Notes: a model not told the origin generated them from the letters alone. A DNA stretch of 64,000 bases from Betaproteobacteria bacterium HGW-Betaproteobacteria-9 (GCA_002842215.1 PHCC01000023.1:62001-126000); one strand, 5' to 3'. Shown: positions 43,556-53,213, numbered from the stretch's first letter. Numbers and translations are program-made.

Positions 43556-43627
43556 CGGAACCGGCTTTGCCGGGCCGCCAGCGTTGCCCCCTTGAGGGGG
43601 TCGCGCGCAGCGCGGCGGGGGTGGGCC
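43556..43627. repeat. Intergenic repeat copy F
   Basis: CCGGCTTTGCCGGG, TTGCCCCCTTGAGGGGG and TCGCGCGCAGCGCGGC, the copy-B subtype. It lies between the rubrerythrin and Fe-S genes, ending 4 bp before the rubrerythrin stop codon (43631), so it falls within the operon. Confidence 0.85.
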
Positions 43628-43630
43628 AAT

Positions 43631-44053
43631 TCAGTCCACCAGTTCGTTCAGCGCCTTGGTATAGCGGTTGGCGTGCGAGCGCTCGGCCTTGGCCAGGGTC
43701 TCGAACCAGTCGGCGATTTCATCAAAGCCCTCTTCGCGCGCGGTCTTGGCCATGCCCGGGTACATGTCGGTGTACTCGTGGGTTTCACCCGCGACGGCCG
43801 ATTCCAGGTTCTTGCGCGTGGGGCCGATGGGCAGTCCGGTGGCGGGGTCGCCCGACTGCTCCAGGAACTCCAGATGGCCGTGGGCGTGACCGGTCTCGCC
43901 TTCGGCGGTCGAACGGAACAGCGCTGCCACGTCGTTCTGGCCTTCCACGTCGGCCTTGTTCGCGAAGTACAGGTAACGGCGGTTGGCCTGCGATTCGCCA
44001 GCGAAGGCGTCTTTCAGGCACTGCTCGGTTTTCGAGCCTTTCAATGCGGCCAT
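43631..44053 (-). CDS. Rubrerythrin (no rubredoxin domain)
   Basis: The 140-residue four-helix protein has the diiron ligands [28 protein letters not shown] and AERSHANRY. It is shorter than classical rubrerythrin, lacking the C-terminal rubredoxin CxxC pair. Such proteins reduce hydrogen peroxide with help from an external electron donor, perhaps the adjacent Fe-S oxidoreductase. A GGAGAT site precedes ATG 44053. A palindrome upstream at 44192 may control it. Confidence 0.92.
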   Translation of the reverse strand: MAALKGSKTEQCLKDAFAGESQANRRYLYFANKADVEGQNDVAALFRSTAEGETGHAHGHLEFLEQSGDPATGLPIGPTRKNLESAVAGETHEYTDMYPGMAKTAREEGFDEIADWFETLAKAERSHANRYTKALNELVD

Positions 44054-44191
44054 GGGGTATCTCCTTGTCGTGGTTGAAGAAACGCCCAACCAGGTGCCCA
44101 CGCCGGACAACCCCGTTGAGACAGATGGCACCTTACGCCCGTTGGCAGACCCCGTCTAATTGTTCTGGCCTATGTGTCACATTGTTTATAG

Positions 44192-44206
44192 CTATCTACT
44201 TGATAG
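44192..44206. promoter_or_regulatory. Candidate operator palindrome between rubrerythrin and FAD gene
   Basis: CTATC-TACTT-GATAG lies in an AT-rich stretch between divergent genes. I tested it against the OxyR consensus and the spacing does not fit. Which regulator binds is unknown. Confidence 0.35.
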
Positions 44207-44370
44207 ATCGAATAATGGTTCTCAACCTCATCGACAGCACGGCCAGAAACCCGCAAACTGGCGCGGTTACGCTTGGTACCAAATTGTCATGGGATGAATC
44301 ACTTTCGCGGTCCTGAACAACGACCGCCCGGGCATGATGGCCCGTGTACAGAACCGAAGAGGACCCATTC

Positions 44371-46107
44371 ATGAATGGCAGCGCGAGCACATACCGGGAA
44401 ACCGCTCCCTCCAACGGATACGAATTCAGCAGTGGCGCAGGCTACGACCTGCCCGAATACCCGTTCGAAGCCCCCCCGGAACTGCAGGGCGGCCCTCTCG
44501 TGCGGCACCCGGTGGTGATCGTCGGCGGCGGCATCACCGGACTGACGCTGGCCTGCTCGCTGGCGCGCTATGGCGTGGCTGCGGTGCTGATCGACGAAGA
44601 CAACACCGTGGGCGTCAAAGGCGCCTCTTCGCGCGGCATCTGCTACACGCAGAAATCGCTGGAGATCTTTGAGCGCCTGGGCATCTACGAGCGGGTGGTG
44701 GCCAAAGGCGTGCAATGGAGTGTGGGGCGAACCTTCGCGGGCGAGGACGAAGTCTTCAGCTTTGATCTGAAGCAGCAAGGCAATTTCCACCTCTCGCGCC
44801 AGCCACCCTTCCTGAACATCCAGCAGTTCTACATCGAAGGCTATCTGGTCGAGCGCATCCGCACCCTCGGCCATGTGGAGTTGCGCTGGAAGAACCGCCT
44901 GGTGGCCTTCGAGCAAAACGACGCCTGCGCCACGCTCACCGTGGAGACCCCCGCGGGCCGCTACCGCATCGAGGCCGAGCACGTGATCGACGCCACCGGT
45001 GCGCACAGCCCGCTGCGGCAATGGCTGCAGGTGCCGTTCGACACCCGTCGGGGCGATGACCGCTGGTGCATCGCCGACGTGCGTTTTGCCAAACATCCGC
45101 CGGTGGAACGCCACACCTGGATCGAGGCGCCGTTCAACGAGAACCGCGCGGTCTGGCAGCATCTGATGGCCGACGAGGTCTGGCGCATCGACTACCAGAT
45201 GGCGCCCGACAGCGACCCCGAAGCCGTGAGCCGTGAACCAGCGGTGCGCGAACGGCTGGCGCGCCATTTCGGTGCTGACGTGGAAGTGAAAATCGTCTGG
45301 GTCGGCCCCTACACCTACCGCAGCGAGTGCGTGCACGCCATGCGCCATGGACGCGTGTTCCTGATCGGCGACGCGGCCAAGGTCATGAGCCCGTTTGGCG
45401 CGCGCGGGGGCAACTCCGCCATAGCGGACGCCGACAACCTGGCCTGGAAACTCGCCGCCGTGCTCAAGGGCCAGGCAGACGCTTCCCTGCTGGCGAGCTA
45501 CAACGAAGAACGCATCGAAGCCGCGCAGCAAAACGTGTGCGTGACCAACCGCACCGCGCGCTTCCTGCGACCGGCCGACGGCGTCGAGCGGTTGTTCCGC
45601 CAGGCCACCATCGGGCTGGCCAGGCAGTACCCGTTTGCACGCAACCTGATCAACACCGGCCGCATGGCGGTGGCCAACCCCTACAGCCGCTCCAGCGCCT
45701 GCACCTACCGGACTGGCAGCGGCGCGGGGCTGTCGGTACAGAACGTGCGTTTCGCCTGGGCCGACGGTACCCGCGGCTGTGTCAACGATCTGCTCGACTG
45801 GGCAGCGGGCAGCCTGCTGGTGCTGGTGTTTGGTGATCTGTCGGCCGCGGCGCTGCAACGTTTGCGGCGCCTGTGCCTGGATGCGCCGGTGCGCAGCGTG
45901 CAGGTGCTCGGCCAGGACGCCACGGCGCAGGCGCTGGAGCACGTGCGCGACCCCCAGGGCCACCTGCAGGGTTCCTGCCATGTGTTTGGCCACGCCTGGG
46001 CGCTGCTGCGCCCGGATGGTTACCTGGCCGCCACCGGCGAGTCGGTCGACGCACAGCTGGTATCGGCCATAGAACGTTGCCTCGGACTGCGTGGAGAAAC
46101 CCCATGA
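44371..46107 (+). CDS. FAD-dependent monooxygenase, aromatic-hydroxylase type
   Basis: The 578-residue flavoprotein has the dinucleotide motif VVIVGGGITGLTLACSLARYG-type start (residues 48-70), the DATGAHSPLR segment and the GD motif FLIGDAAKVMSPFGARGG with NLAWKLAAVL. The C-terminal third has a thioredoxin-like tail, as in phenol or 3-(3-hydroxyphenyl)propionate hydroxylases. The substrate is probably an aromatic compound. Its stop overlaps the DUF2783 start by four bases, a known pairing. ATG 44371 is supported by a GAAGAGGA site. Confidence 0.85.
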   Translation: MNGSASTYRETAPSNGYEFSSGAGYDLPEYPFEAPPELQGGPLVRHPVVIVGGGITGLTLACSLARYGVAAVLIDEDNTVGVKGASSRGICYTQKSLEIFERLGIYERVVAKGVQWSVGRTFAGEDEVFSFDLKQQGNFHLSRQPPFLNIQQFYIEGYLVERIRTLGHVELRWKNRLVAFEQNDACATLTVETPAGRYRIEAEHVIDATGAHSPLRQWLQVPFDTRRGDDRWCIADVRFAKHPPVERHTWIEAPFNENRAVWQHLMADEVWRIDYQMAPDSDPEAVSREPAVRERLARHFGADVEVKIVWVGPYTYRSECVHAMRHGRVFLIGDAAKVMSPFGARGGNSAIADADNLAWKLAAVLKGQADASLLASYNEERIEAAQQNVCVTNRTARFLRPADGVERLFRQATIGLARQYPFARNLINTGRMAVANPYSRSSACTYRTGSGAGLSVQNVRFAWADGTRGCVNDLLDWAAGSLLVLVFGDLSAAALQRLRRLCLDAPVRSVQVLGQDATAQALEHVRDPQGHLQGSCHVFGHAWALLRPDGYLAATGESVDAQLVSAIERCLGLRGETP

Positions 46108-46304
46108 AACTCGCGATCCACTTCCAGGACGCCGACGCGTTCTACGAGCAGTTGCTCGACGCCCATGAAGGCCTGAGCCGCGGAGACAGCGAGCTGCTCA
46201 ATGCCCGGCTGATCCTGCTGCTGGCCAACCAGGTGGGTGACTCTCGGGTGCTGAGCGAGTGCATCGAGGCGGCCCGCGAGATGCCCACCCCCGCGGCGGA
46301 ATAA
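46104..46304 (+). CDS. DUF2783 protein
   Basis: The 66-residue protein matches DUF2783 (FYEQLLDAHEGLS, SELLNARLILLLANQVGD, VLSECIEAARE). Genes of this family sit beside FAD-monooxygenases, suggesting a stability or assembly partner. It is translationally coupled to the monooxygenase (ATGA overlap). Confidence 0.85.
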   Translation: MKLAIHFQDADAFYEQLLDAHEGLSRGDSELLNARLILLLANQVGDSRVLSECIEAAREMPTPAAE

Positions 46305-46331
46305 AATCAGCCGCTTCCCCCGCTCTTCCTG

Positions 46332-46363
46332 ACGGCGCCCTGCGGGGCGCCGTTGCATTTTTT
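46332..46363 (+). terminator. GC-rich hairpin with T-run just before valS
   Basis: CGGCGCCC pairs with GGGCGCCG over a TGCG loop, then TTGCATTTTTT. It ends 11 bp before the valS ATG. It could terminate the monooxygenase/DUF2783 transcript or be a leader attenuator for valS, since a -10-like TAAAAT lies upstream at about 46304. Confidence 0.7.
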
Positions 46364-46373
46364 GCGCCCACCC

Positions 46374-49280
46374 ATGTCTGACACCCTGCAACAACCCGGC
46401 CTGCAATCCCTCTCCAAATCGTTCGAGCCCGCCGCGCTCGAAGCCCATTGGGGCCCCGAGTGGGAACAGCGTGGCTACGGTGTGGCGGGTTTCCGCGGCA
46501 CCGGTGCGCCGAAGGAAGGCGCGCCATCGTTCGCCATACAACTGCCGCCGCCCAATGTGACCGGCACGCTGCACATGGGCCACGCCTTCAACCAGACCAT
46601 CATGGATTCGCTCACGCGGTACCACCGCATGAGCGGCGCCAACACGGTCTGGGTGCCGGGCACCGACCACGCCGGCATCGCCACGCAGATTGTGGTGGAG
46701 CGCCAGTTGCAGGCCCAGGGCATCAGCCGCCACGACATGGGGCCCACGCCTGCCGAGGCGCGCAAGAACTTCGTCGCCAAGGTCTGGGAGTGGAAGGAAG
46801 AAAGCGGCAACACCATCACCACGCAGATGCGCCGCATGGGCGACTCGGTGGACTGGAGCCGCGAGTACTTCACCATGGACCCCAAGCTGAGCAAGGTCGT
46901 GACCGAGACCTTTGTGCAGCTCTACCAGCAGGGCCTGATCTACCGCGGCAAGCGCCTGGTCAACTGGGACCCGGTGCTGATGTCGGCCGTGTCCGATCTG
47001 GAAGTGGAGAGCGAAGAGGAAGACGGCTTCCTCTGGCACATCGCCTACCCGCTGGTCAACGGCAGCGGTCACCTGACCGTGGCCACCACCCGGCCTGAGA
47101 CCCTGCTGGGTGACGTGGCCGTGATGGTGCACCCGGAAGACGAGCGCTACAGCGCACTCATTGGCCAGTACGTGAAGCTGCCGCTGTGCGAGCGCGAGAT
47201 CCCGGTGATCGCCGACACCTACGTGGACCGCGAATTCGGCACCGGTGTGGTGAAGGTCACGCCCGCACACGACGCCAACGACTACGCGGTGGGCCAGCGC
47301 CACCAGTTGCCGATCATCGGCGTGCTGGCACTCAACGCCACCATCAACGACAACGCACCCGAGAAGTACCGTGGCCTGGACCGCTTCGTGGCCCGCAAGG
47401 CCGTGGTGGCCGACCTCGAAGCCGCCGGCCTGCTGGTCGAGACCAAGAAGCACAAGCTGATGGTGCCGCGCTGCGCGCGCACCGGCCAGGTGATCGAGCC
47501 CATGCTGACCGACCAGTGGTTCGTCGCCATGACCAGCAAGGGCAATGAACACAACACCAGCGGCACCTCGATCGCCGACAAGGCCATTGCTGCTGTGCAG
47601 TCGGGCGAGGTGAAGTTCGTGCCCGAGAACTGGGTCAACACCTACAACCAGTGGATGAACAACATCCAGGACTGGTGCATCAGCCGCCAGCTCTGGTGGG
47701 GTCACCAGATCCCGGCCTGGTACGACGAGCAGGGCCAGGTCTACGTGGCGCGCAATCTGGAAGAAGCCCAGGCCCAGGCCGGCGCCGGCAAGGCGCTCAC
47801 GCGCGACGAGGACGTGCTCGACACCTGGTATTCATCGGCCCTCGTGCCCTTCTCTACCATGGGCTGGCCGGAGCAAGGTGACCAGGCCACCGGCGACTAC
47901 AACCTCTACCTGCCCAGCACGGTGCTGGTGACGGGCTACGACATCATCTTCTTCTGGGTCGCCCGGATGATCATGATGACGACCCACTTCACCGGCCGCG
48001 TGCCGTTCAAAGACGTCTACATCCACGGCCTGGTGCGCGACGCGCAGGGCCAGAAGATGAGCAAGTCCGAAGGCAACGTGCTGGACCCGGTGGACCTGAT
48101 CGACGGCATCTCGCTCGCGCCCTTGCTGGACAAACGAACCACCGGCCTGCGCAAGCCCGAGACGGCTCCCAAGGTGCGCAAGCAGACCGAGAAAGAATTC
48201 CCCGAAGGCATCCCGGCCTACGGCGCCGACGCGCTGCGCTTCACCTTCGCCGCGCTGGCCTCGCTGGGCCGCAGCATCAACTTCGACAGCAAGCGCTGCG
48301 AGGGCTACCGCAATTTCTGCAACAAGCTCTGGAACGCCACGCGCTTCACGCTGATGAACTGCGAAGGCCAGGACTGCGGCCTGCTGGAGCACACCAAGGC
48401 TGACTGCGATGTGGGCGGCAAGGCACACGGTTACATGAGCTTCAGCCCCGCCGACCGCTGGATCGTCTCCAGGCTGCAGCGGGTCGAAGCCGACGTAGCC
48501 CAGGGCTTTGCCGAATACCGGCTGGACAACGTGGCCAACACGATCTACCAGTTCGTCTGGGACGAGTTCTGCGACTGGTACCTGGAAATCGCCAAGGTGC
48601 AGATCAACACCGGCAACGAAGCGCAGCAACGCGCCACGCGCCGCACCCTGATCCGCACGCTGGAGACCATCCTGCGCCTGGCGCACCCGGTGATTCCGTT
48701 CATCACCGAAGAGCTGTGGCAGAAGGTCGCGCCCGTGGCCGGCCGTGCCGGTGAATCGGTGAGCGTGGCGGCCTACCCGGTGAGCCAGCCCGAGCGCATC
48801 GATCAAACCGCTGAAGCGGCTGTGGCCAAGCTCAAGGGCCTGGTGGACGCCTGCCGCACGCTGCGCGGCGAGATGAACGTCTCACCCGCCACGCGACTGC
48901 CGCTGTACGTGCTGGGCGACACCGCCTTCATGCAGGCCAACGCCGCCGTGCTGCAGGGTCTGGCCAAGCTGAGCGAGGTGAAGGTGTTCACCGACGAGGC
49001 CGCCTGGGCCGCCGCAGCGCAGGCGGCTCCCGTGGCCGTGGCGGGTGAAGCCCGCCTGTGCCTGTTCATGGCCATCGACGTGGCCGCCGAAAAGGTGCGC
49101 CTGTCCAAGGAAGCCACACGCCTGGAGGGCGAAATCGCCAAGGCGACGGTCAAGCTCGGCAACGAGGCTTTCGTGGCCAAGGCACCGCCGGCGGTGATCG
49201 ATCAGGAAAAAAAGCGCGTGGCCGATTTCACCGCCACCCTCGACAAGGTGCGCGAGCAGCTGGCCCGGCTGGGCCTTTGA
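46374..49280 (+). CDS. valS: Valyl-tRNA synthetase
   Basis: The 968-residue class I synthetase has the HIGH-type signature GTLHMGHAF (near residue 60), the editing domain ([10 protein letters not shown]), the KMSKS loop [13 protein letters not shown], an anticodon-binding domain and a C-terminal coiled coil ([20 protein letters not shown]). It charges tRNA-Val and edits mischarged threonine. ATG 46374 is chosen because it matches family starts (MSDTL); the ribosome site is weak and the hairpin lies just upstream. Confidence 0.96.
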   Translation: MSDTLQQPGLQSLSKSFEPAALEAHWGPEWEQRGYGVAGFRGTGAPKEGAPSFAIQLPPPNVTGTLHMGHAFNQTIMDSLTRYHRMSGANTVWVPGTDHAGIATQIVVERQLQAQGISRHDMGPTPAEARKNFVAKVWEWKEESGNTITTQMRRMGDSVDWSREYFTMDPKLSKVVTETFVQLYQQGLIYRGKRLVNWDPVLMSAVSDLEVESEEEDGFLWHIAYPLVNGSGHLTVATTRPETLLGDVAVMVHPEDERYSALIGQYVKLPLCEREIPVIADTYVDREFGTGVVKVTPAHDANDYAVGQRHQLPIIGVLALNATINDNAPEKYRGLDRFVARKAVVADLEAAGLLVETKKHKLMVPRCARTGQVIEPMLTDQWFVAMTSKGNEHNTSGTSIADKAIAAVQSGEVKFVPENWVNTYNQWMNNIQDWCISRQLWWGHQIPAWYDEQGQVYVARNLEEAQAQAGAGKALTRDEDVLDTWYSSALVPFSTMGWPEQGDQATGDYNLYLPSTVLVTGYDIIFFWVARMIMMTTHFTGRVPFKDVYIHGLVRDAQGQKMSKSEGNVLDPVDLIDGISLAPLLDKRTTGLRKPETAPKVRKQTEKEFPEGIPAYGADALRFTFAALASLGRSINFDSKRCEGYRNFCNKLWNATRFTLMNCEGQDCGLLEHTKADCDVGGKAHGYMSFSPADRWIVSRLQRVEADVAQGFAEYRLDNVANTIYQFVWDEFCDWYLEIAKVQINTGNEAQQRATRRTLIRTLETILRLAHPVIPFITEELWQKVAPVAGRAGESVSVAAYPVSQPERIDQTAEAAVAKLKGLVDACRTLRGEMNVSPATRLPLYVLGDTAFMQANAAVLQGLAKLSEVKVFTDEAAWAAAAQAAPVAVAGEARLCLFMAIDVAAEKVRLSKEATRLEGEIAKATVKLGNEAFVAKAPPAVIDQEKKRVADFTATLDKVREQLARLGL

Positions 49281-49316
49281 TCCCGTGACCCGCCGCCGCG
49301 CGGGTCCGGTCCACGT

Positions 49317-50360
49317 TCAGCGGCGGTGGTGCACCGCCAGCGACTCCCACTGCGACGGCGAAACCGCCTGGGGGTCTTCCTGGTCGGGAAGGTGCAGGCT
49401 GTCGAGCTCGGAAAAATCGCTCGGCCTGGACTCGGCTTTCGCCGTGGCGGGCGACAGCGTCTCATGGATGCGGTGGGAAACGTACCAGCTGGCACGCAGC
49501 TTGGCCTCGCGCGTGTGTGAGCCCAGGCGCGGTGTCAGGTGCAGGTTGGGCACGTTGTAGAGCGGTGTGCCCTCGGCCGCAAAGGCCGGATTGGCGCCGT
49601 CGAGCAGACAGGCGTCGATGCGGCCATCGGTGAGCGCCAGGGCCAGGGCCTCCGGATCGAACAACGAGCTGCGACTCACACCGACCCACAGCTGGCCGGG
49701 CTTGCAATGGTTGAGCAGGCGCTCGTTGATCCAGCCTCGGAAGCGCGAGGCATAGACCACCTGGAGCGACACCGCGTCCGAGCGTTCCAGCAATTCGTTG
49801 AGCGGGACCGGCTCCACACCGAGCTTGGCCCAGATGGGTGCGGCGTGGTGCACCGCCGGGTCGTAGCCCAGCAGGCGCACGCCCAGCCCCTTGAGCATGG
49901 GCGCGAGCGTGTGGGCCACCGGGGCCAGCCCGAGCAGGCCCACGGTGCTACCCGCCAGCTCCCGGCCCATGCGCACCTGCGCGATCTGGCGGCCGAGCAA
50001 GGCGCTGATCATGCCCCGGCGGTACAGCATCAGCAGGCCGTACAGCAGGTATTCGGCGTTGGAGCGCACCGTGGCGCTGCGCGCCTGCACCACGCGCACC
50101 TGGCGCCGGGCGCAGGCGTCCAGATCGGTGTTGTCGCTGGATATCTGCATACGGGCAACCAGCTGCAGCTTGGGGGCAAAGTCCAGGAACTCCTGCGACA
50201 CCACCACATGGGGCGGCAGGACGATGGCGCGCGTCTTGTAGGCGGTGTTGCGCAGCGCGACGGCATCGTCGGCCAGATCCGGACGGAAGGCCACCTCGTA
50301 ACGCTCGCGCAACCAGCCCAGGGCCTCGGGGACCAGCGGATCGATCAGCAGGACTTCCAT
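49317..50360 (-). CDS. 2-hydroxyacid-dehydrogenase-fold protein, probably inactive
   Basis: The 347-residue protein has the fold of D-2-hydroxyacid dehydrogenases, but key residues differ. The NAD loop reads GLLGLAPVAHTLAPM instead of GxGxxG, and the catalytic His position in the TPHxxGxT region reads TPRLGSHTREA with Arg. The Arg in GVSRSSLFDPEAL is kept. It may therefore be a pseudoenzyme or use a different chemistry. It is the last gene of a reverse-strand series (cysM, NUDIX, TusA-like). Confidence 0.75.
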   Translation of the reverse strand: MEVLLIDPLVPEALGWLRERYEVAFRPDLADDAVALRNTAYKTRAIVLPPHVVVSQEFLDFAPKLQLVARMQISSDNTDLDACARRQVRVVQARSATVRSNAEYLLYGLLMLYRRGMISALLGRQIAQVRMGRELAGSTVGLLGLAPVAHTLAPMLKGLGVRLLGYDPAVHHAAPIWAKLGVEPVPLNELLERSDAVSLQVVYASRFRGWINERLLNHCKPGQLWVGVSRSSLFDPEALALALTDGRIDACLLDGANPAFAAEGTPLYNVPNLHLTPRLGSHTREAKLRASWYVSHRIHETLSPATAKAESRPSDFSELDSLHLPDQEDPQAVSPSQWESLAVHHRR

Positions 50361-50411
50361 GGTTTCAACGCGTCCGGCTGCTGCGGTTCAAGGCAGCAAC
50401 CGTTCACGCCC

Positions 50412-50639
50412 TCAACGGCGTTTGAGCAGGGTGAAATGCTCGGCGCCCACGGTCTGCTGTTCCACGAGTTCGTTGCCTGTCTGTTTGGCAAACGCCTGGA
50501 AATCACGCACCGATCCGGCATCGGTAGAGACCACGCGAAGGATCTGCCCGCTGCTCATGTCGGCCAGGGCTTTCTTGGCTTTCAGGATGGGCAGGGGGCA
50601 GTTCAAGCCGCGGGCATCGAGTTCTTTGTCGGCGTTCAT
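50412..50639 (-). CDS. TusA-like sulfur carrier protein
   Basis: The 75-residue protein has the TusA/YedF/SirA CPxP motif (RGLNCPLPILKAKKAL) and the typical strand and helix layout ending FTLLKR. It would carry persulfide sulfur on the conserved Cys. It may serve 2-thiouridine or molybdenum-cofactor sulfur transfer; which one is not clear. Confidence 0.85.
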   Translation of the reverse strand: MNADKELDARGLNCPLPILKAKKALADMSSGQILRVVSTDAGSVRDFQAFAKQTGNELVEQQTVGAEHFTLLKRR

Positions 50640-50732
50640 GGGGGGGATTCCTGTGGTTGAACGATTCTATGTCAAGCGGGTTTTCGGCAGATTGGCAGCG
50701 CACCCGCCGAGATACCCGGCCGCCAACGGCTG

Positions 50733-51293
50733 TCAGTGCGACTCAGCCGGGTTGCCCTGGTCCGGGTCTGAAGGCAGCGTTTCCATGAACACCGGCTCGA
50801 TGCCCCTGCCGCGCAACCAGTCGGCCAGGGCCAGCCCGGTACCCGCACGCCAGCACTTCAGCTGCGATGGATCCAGCAGCCTGTATTCGACCAGCTCGGG
50901 CGAAAGCCGGATCTCGCCGCGGGCCTGCGCGTGGTAGGTGATGATGATCTGGTTCATGCGCTGGAAATCGTGCACACCGACCAGTTGCAGGGCGGTCACT
51001 TCGAGCGCGGTTTCTTCCGCAATCTCCCGCCGGATGCCGTCTTCGGGTGTCTCACCCGCCTCCATGAAGCCGGTGATCAGCCCGAACATGCGGTTGGTCC
51101 AGGCGGCGTTGCGCGCCAGCAGCACCCGTTCGCCGACCTGCACGATGGCGGCGAGCACGGGGGTGGGGTTGTTCCAGTGCGTGAAGTCGCAGGCCGGGCA
51201 ACGCAACCGCTCCTTGAAACCGCCATCCTCTTCGCTGCCGATCAGCGCCAGCGGCGTGGCGCAGCTGGGGCAGAAGCGGTATTCGGCACTCAC
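50733..51293 (-). CDS. NUDIX hydrolase with zinc ribbon (NudC-like)
   Basis: The 186-residue protein begins with a zinc ribbon (FCPSCATPL and RCPACDFTHWNNP) and then a Nudix box, GFMEAGETPEDGIRREIAEETAL, following GX5EX7REUXEEXGU. It hydrolyses a nucleotide diphosphate derivative, as NudC does for NADH. The start is GTG 51293, five bases after the cysM stop, so it is co-transcribed and translation is likely coupled. Confidence 0.85.
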   Translation of the reverse strand: MSAEYRFCPSCATPLALIGSEEDGGFKERLRCPACDFTHWNNPTPVLAAIVQVGERVLLARNAAWTNRMFGLITGFMEAGETPEDGIRREIAEETALEVTALQLVGVHDFQRMNQIIITYHAQARGEIRLSPELVEYRLLDPSQLKCWRAGTGLALADWLRGRGIEPVFMETLPSDPDQGNPAESH

Positions 51294-51297
51294 GGAA

Positions 51298-52200
51298 TCA
51301 GGCGGGGAAGACGCCGGTGGACAGGTAGCGGTCGCCCCTGTCACAGACAACGAAGACGATGGTGGCGTTTTCCACCTGCTGGGCCACCTGCTGGGCCACC
51401 CAGCAGGCCCCCGCCGCCGAGATACCCCCGAAAATGCCTTCTTCGCTCGCCAGGCGACGGCACATGTCTTCGGCATCGCCCTGGCTCACATACACCAGCT
51501 CGTCCACCCGGCTGGGGTCGTAAATCTTCGGCAGGTATTCGGTGGGCCATTTGCGGATACCCGGGATGCGCGAACCTTCGCTGGGCTGGGCGCCCACAAT
51601 GCGCACCGCCGGGTTCTTTTCTTTCAGGAACTGCGACACGCCGGTGATGGTGCCGGTGGTGCCCATGGCGCTCACGAAATGGGTGATGCGTCCACCGGTC
51701 TGTTCCCAGAGCTCGGGTCCGGTGGTCTCGTAGTGGATGCGCGGGTTGTCGGCGTTGGCGAACTGGTCCAGCATGCGGCCCTTGCCATCGGCCTGCATCT
51801 TCTCAGCCAGATCGCGGGCGTATTCCATGCCGCCACTCTTCGGGGTGAGGATGAGCTCGGCGCCAAAGGCCTTCATGGTCTGCGCGCGCTCGATCGACAG
51901 GTCCTCCGGCATGATCAGCACCATGCGGTAGCCCTTGATGGCGGCGGCCATGGCCAGCGCGATACCGGTGTTGCCCGAGGTGGCTTCGATCAGCGTGTCC
52001 CCAGGCCGGATCTCACCACGTTCCTCTGCGCGCCGGATCATGGACATGGCGGGCCGGTCCTTGACGGAACCCGCCGGATTGTTGCCTTCCAGCTTGGCCA
52101 GAATGACGTTGCCCCGTGCCCGGTTGTCCGCCGCCCCGATGCGCTGCAGCGCCACCAGCGGTGTCTTGCCGATCGCATCTTCAATGGTTGGGTAGTTCAT
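51298..52200 (-). CDS. cysM: Cysteine synthase B
   Basis: The 300-residue PLP enzyme has the lysine loop NPAGSVKDRPA, the substrate loop EATSGNTGIALA and the phosphate-binding SAMGTTGTITG. It makes cysteine from O-acetylserine and sulfide or thiosulfate. It is first of a reverse-strand group with NUDIX and sulfur-carrier genes. It faces away from the tRNA-Leu gene, with 40 bp between starts. Confidence 0.93.
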   Translation of the reverse strand: MNYPTIEDAIGKTPLVALQRIGAADNRARGNVILAKLEGNNPAGSVKDRPAMSMIRRAEERGEIRPGDTLIEATSGNTGIALAMAAAIKGYRMVLIMPEDLSIERAQTMKAFGAELILTPKSGGMEYARDLAEKMQADGKGRMLDQFANADNPRIHYETTGPELWEQTGGRITHFVSAMGTTGTITGVSQFLKEKNPAVRIVGAQPSEGSRIPGIRKWPTEYLPKIYDPSRVDELVYVSQGDAEDMCRRLASEEGIFGGISAAGACWVAQQVAQQVENATIVFVVCDRGDRYLSTGVFPA

Positions 52201-52239
52201 GGGCCTCACTGTGCCATAATTTCCGTCTCCCAGATTCCA

Positions 52240-52324
52240 GCCCGGGTGGTGAAATTGGTAGACGCAGGGGACTCAAAATCCCCCGCCGCAAGGCGTGCCG
52301 GTTCGATTCCGGCCCCGGGCACCA
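52240..52324 (+). tRNA. tRNA-Leu (CAA), with CCA encoded
   Basis: The acceptor stem GCCCGGG pairs with CCCGGGC. The anticodon loop CTCAAAA gives anticodon CAA in the stem GGGA/TCCC. There is a long variable arm as in class II tRNAs and a T-loop GTTCGATTC. The 3' CCA is encoded (52322-52324). The 3' end is the integration site of the element to the right. Confidence 0.95.
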
Positions 52325-52326
52325 CA
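52311..52326 (+). repeat. attL-like direct repeat
   Basis: GGCCCCGGGCACCACA forms the end of the tRNA plus two bases. The partner copy at 61723-61737 lacks one G. Confidence 0.7.
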
Positions 52327-52329
52327 GAT

Positions 52330-52369
52330 AAGGCCGTACGCTTCCAATAGCGTGCGGCCTTTTTCTTTT
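52330..52369 (+). terminator. tRNA-Leu terminator at element left end
   Basis: AAGGCCGTACGC pairs with GCGTGCGGCCTT (one G-T pair) and is followed by TTTTTCTTTTC. It resembles the terminator at 61741 beyond the right end, so the element seems to carry a replacement for the terminator it displaced. Confidence 0.85.
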
Positions 52370-52428
52370 CCCCTATGAAAACCCTACTTTGACAGTGCGC
52401 TAACGTGCGGGGAAGTCTACAGGCATCC

Positions 52429-52498
52429 GGGGGCACTTGGGGGCACATTCGGGGGCATGATTCGGCAAATTGGGGGCACTTCCACTATTCAGGGGGCA
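52429..52498 (+). repeat. Five phased GGGGGCA sites at left end
   Basis: GGGGGCA begins at 52429, 52439, 52451, 52472 and 52492; gaps of 10, 12, 21 and 20 bp keep all on one helical face. They are probably arm-type sites for the integrase. Copies in the same orientation occur at the right end (61641, 61653). Confidence 0.6.
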
Positions 52499-53003
52499 CC
52501 CGTACCCCCTGCCCATTTCGCGGCGCAGCGAGCGAAGGAAAGGCATCGGTCTGGGGGCTTGAGGCTCGGGACATTTCGGCGCCCCCATGCTGCCCGCTGC
52601 CACTTCGCCCCCTTGGGGCCATACGGGCACGCACCGCGAAAACCCGAAAGCGATCATCCCCCCGTCAAAAAGCGGAACCCCCTTGGCAAGGTTTTGTGAC
52701 TAGAGCGCGGGCGGGGCACAAATTACCCCTGAGCGAGTCGCCCAGGAGGGATCCGTTATGCCCACAGCCCGGCATCACACACCAGACCAAGCAACGGAAG
52801 CGCCCGGGCGCTTCGTGTTTCCTTCCGGGTGTCGCCCTGATTTACCGGGAACACCGGGAACAAACCCGAAAAACCCACGTAACCCATTGATGTGATTGAA
52901 GTTTTCTGTTCCCGGTGGCACTGGGAACAAGCCCAAATCGACCGGGAACACCGGGAACAACTCACTCCATTACCGTGCGGGGTCTTCCGGCTTCCGGTCA
53001 AGG

Positions 53004-53213
53004 TGCCCCCAAGGTCTGGCGCCTTGTGCCCCCACCGCTGCCCATCGGCGGCCGGGCTGTCGCTCACGCCGTGGCTGCCCGTGCGCACCGCCCGGCCGGT
53101 GTCGGGTGGGTGGGCTGCAGGCCCGGCCGGTGTCGGGTGGGTGGGCTGCAGGTGGGCTGATGCCCCCAAGGTCTGGCGTCTTGTGCCCCCTTGGTCTGGT
53201 GTCTGGTGCCCCC
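53004..53213. repeat. Iteron-like 23-bp repeats with a 31-bp tandem insert
   Basis: Units starting TGCCCCC[A/T]AGGTCTGG occur at 53004, 53161 and 53184, with the next TGCCCCC 23 bp later each time (53027, 53184, 53207). A 31-bp unit starting GCCCGGCCGGTGTCGGG is tandemly duplicated between (53090-53151). This lies just beyond the 3' end of the primase gene, as replication origins often do in satellites. Confidence 0.55.

Noticed and set aside
44170..44220. OxyR-like site before rubrerythrin
   Set aside because: Two ATAG-T elements occur, but at 15-bp spacing rather than the OxyR pattern; recorded only as a palindrome.
46020..47705. 561-codon minus-strand open frame opposite valS
   Set aside because: Shadow of valS, which has all class I synthetase signatures.
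49281..49316. Functional link of valS with the reverse-strand genes that follow
   Set aside because: The genes converge and share no operon; adjacency alone is not evidence.
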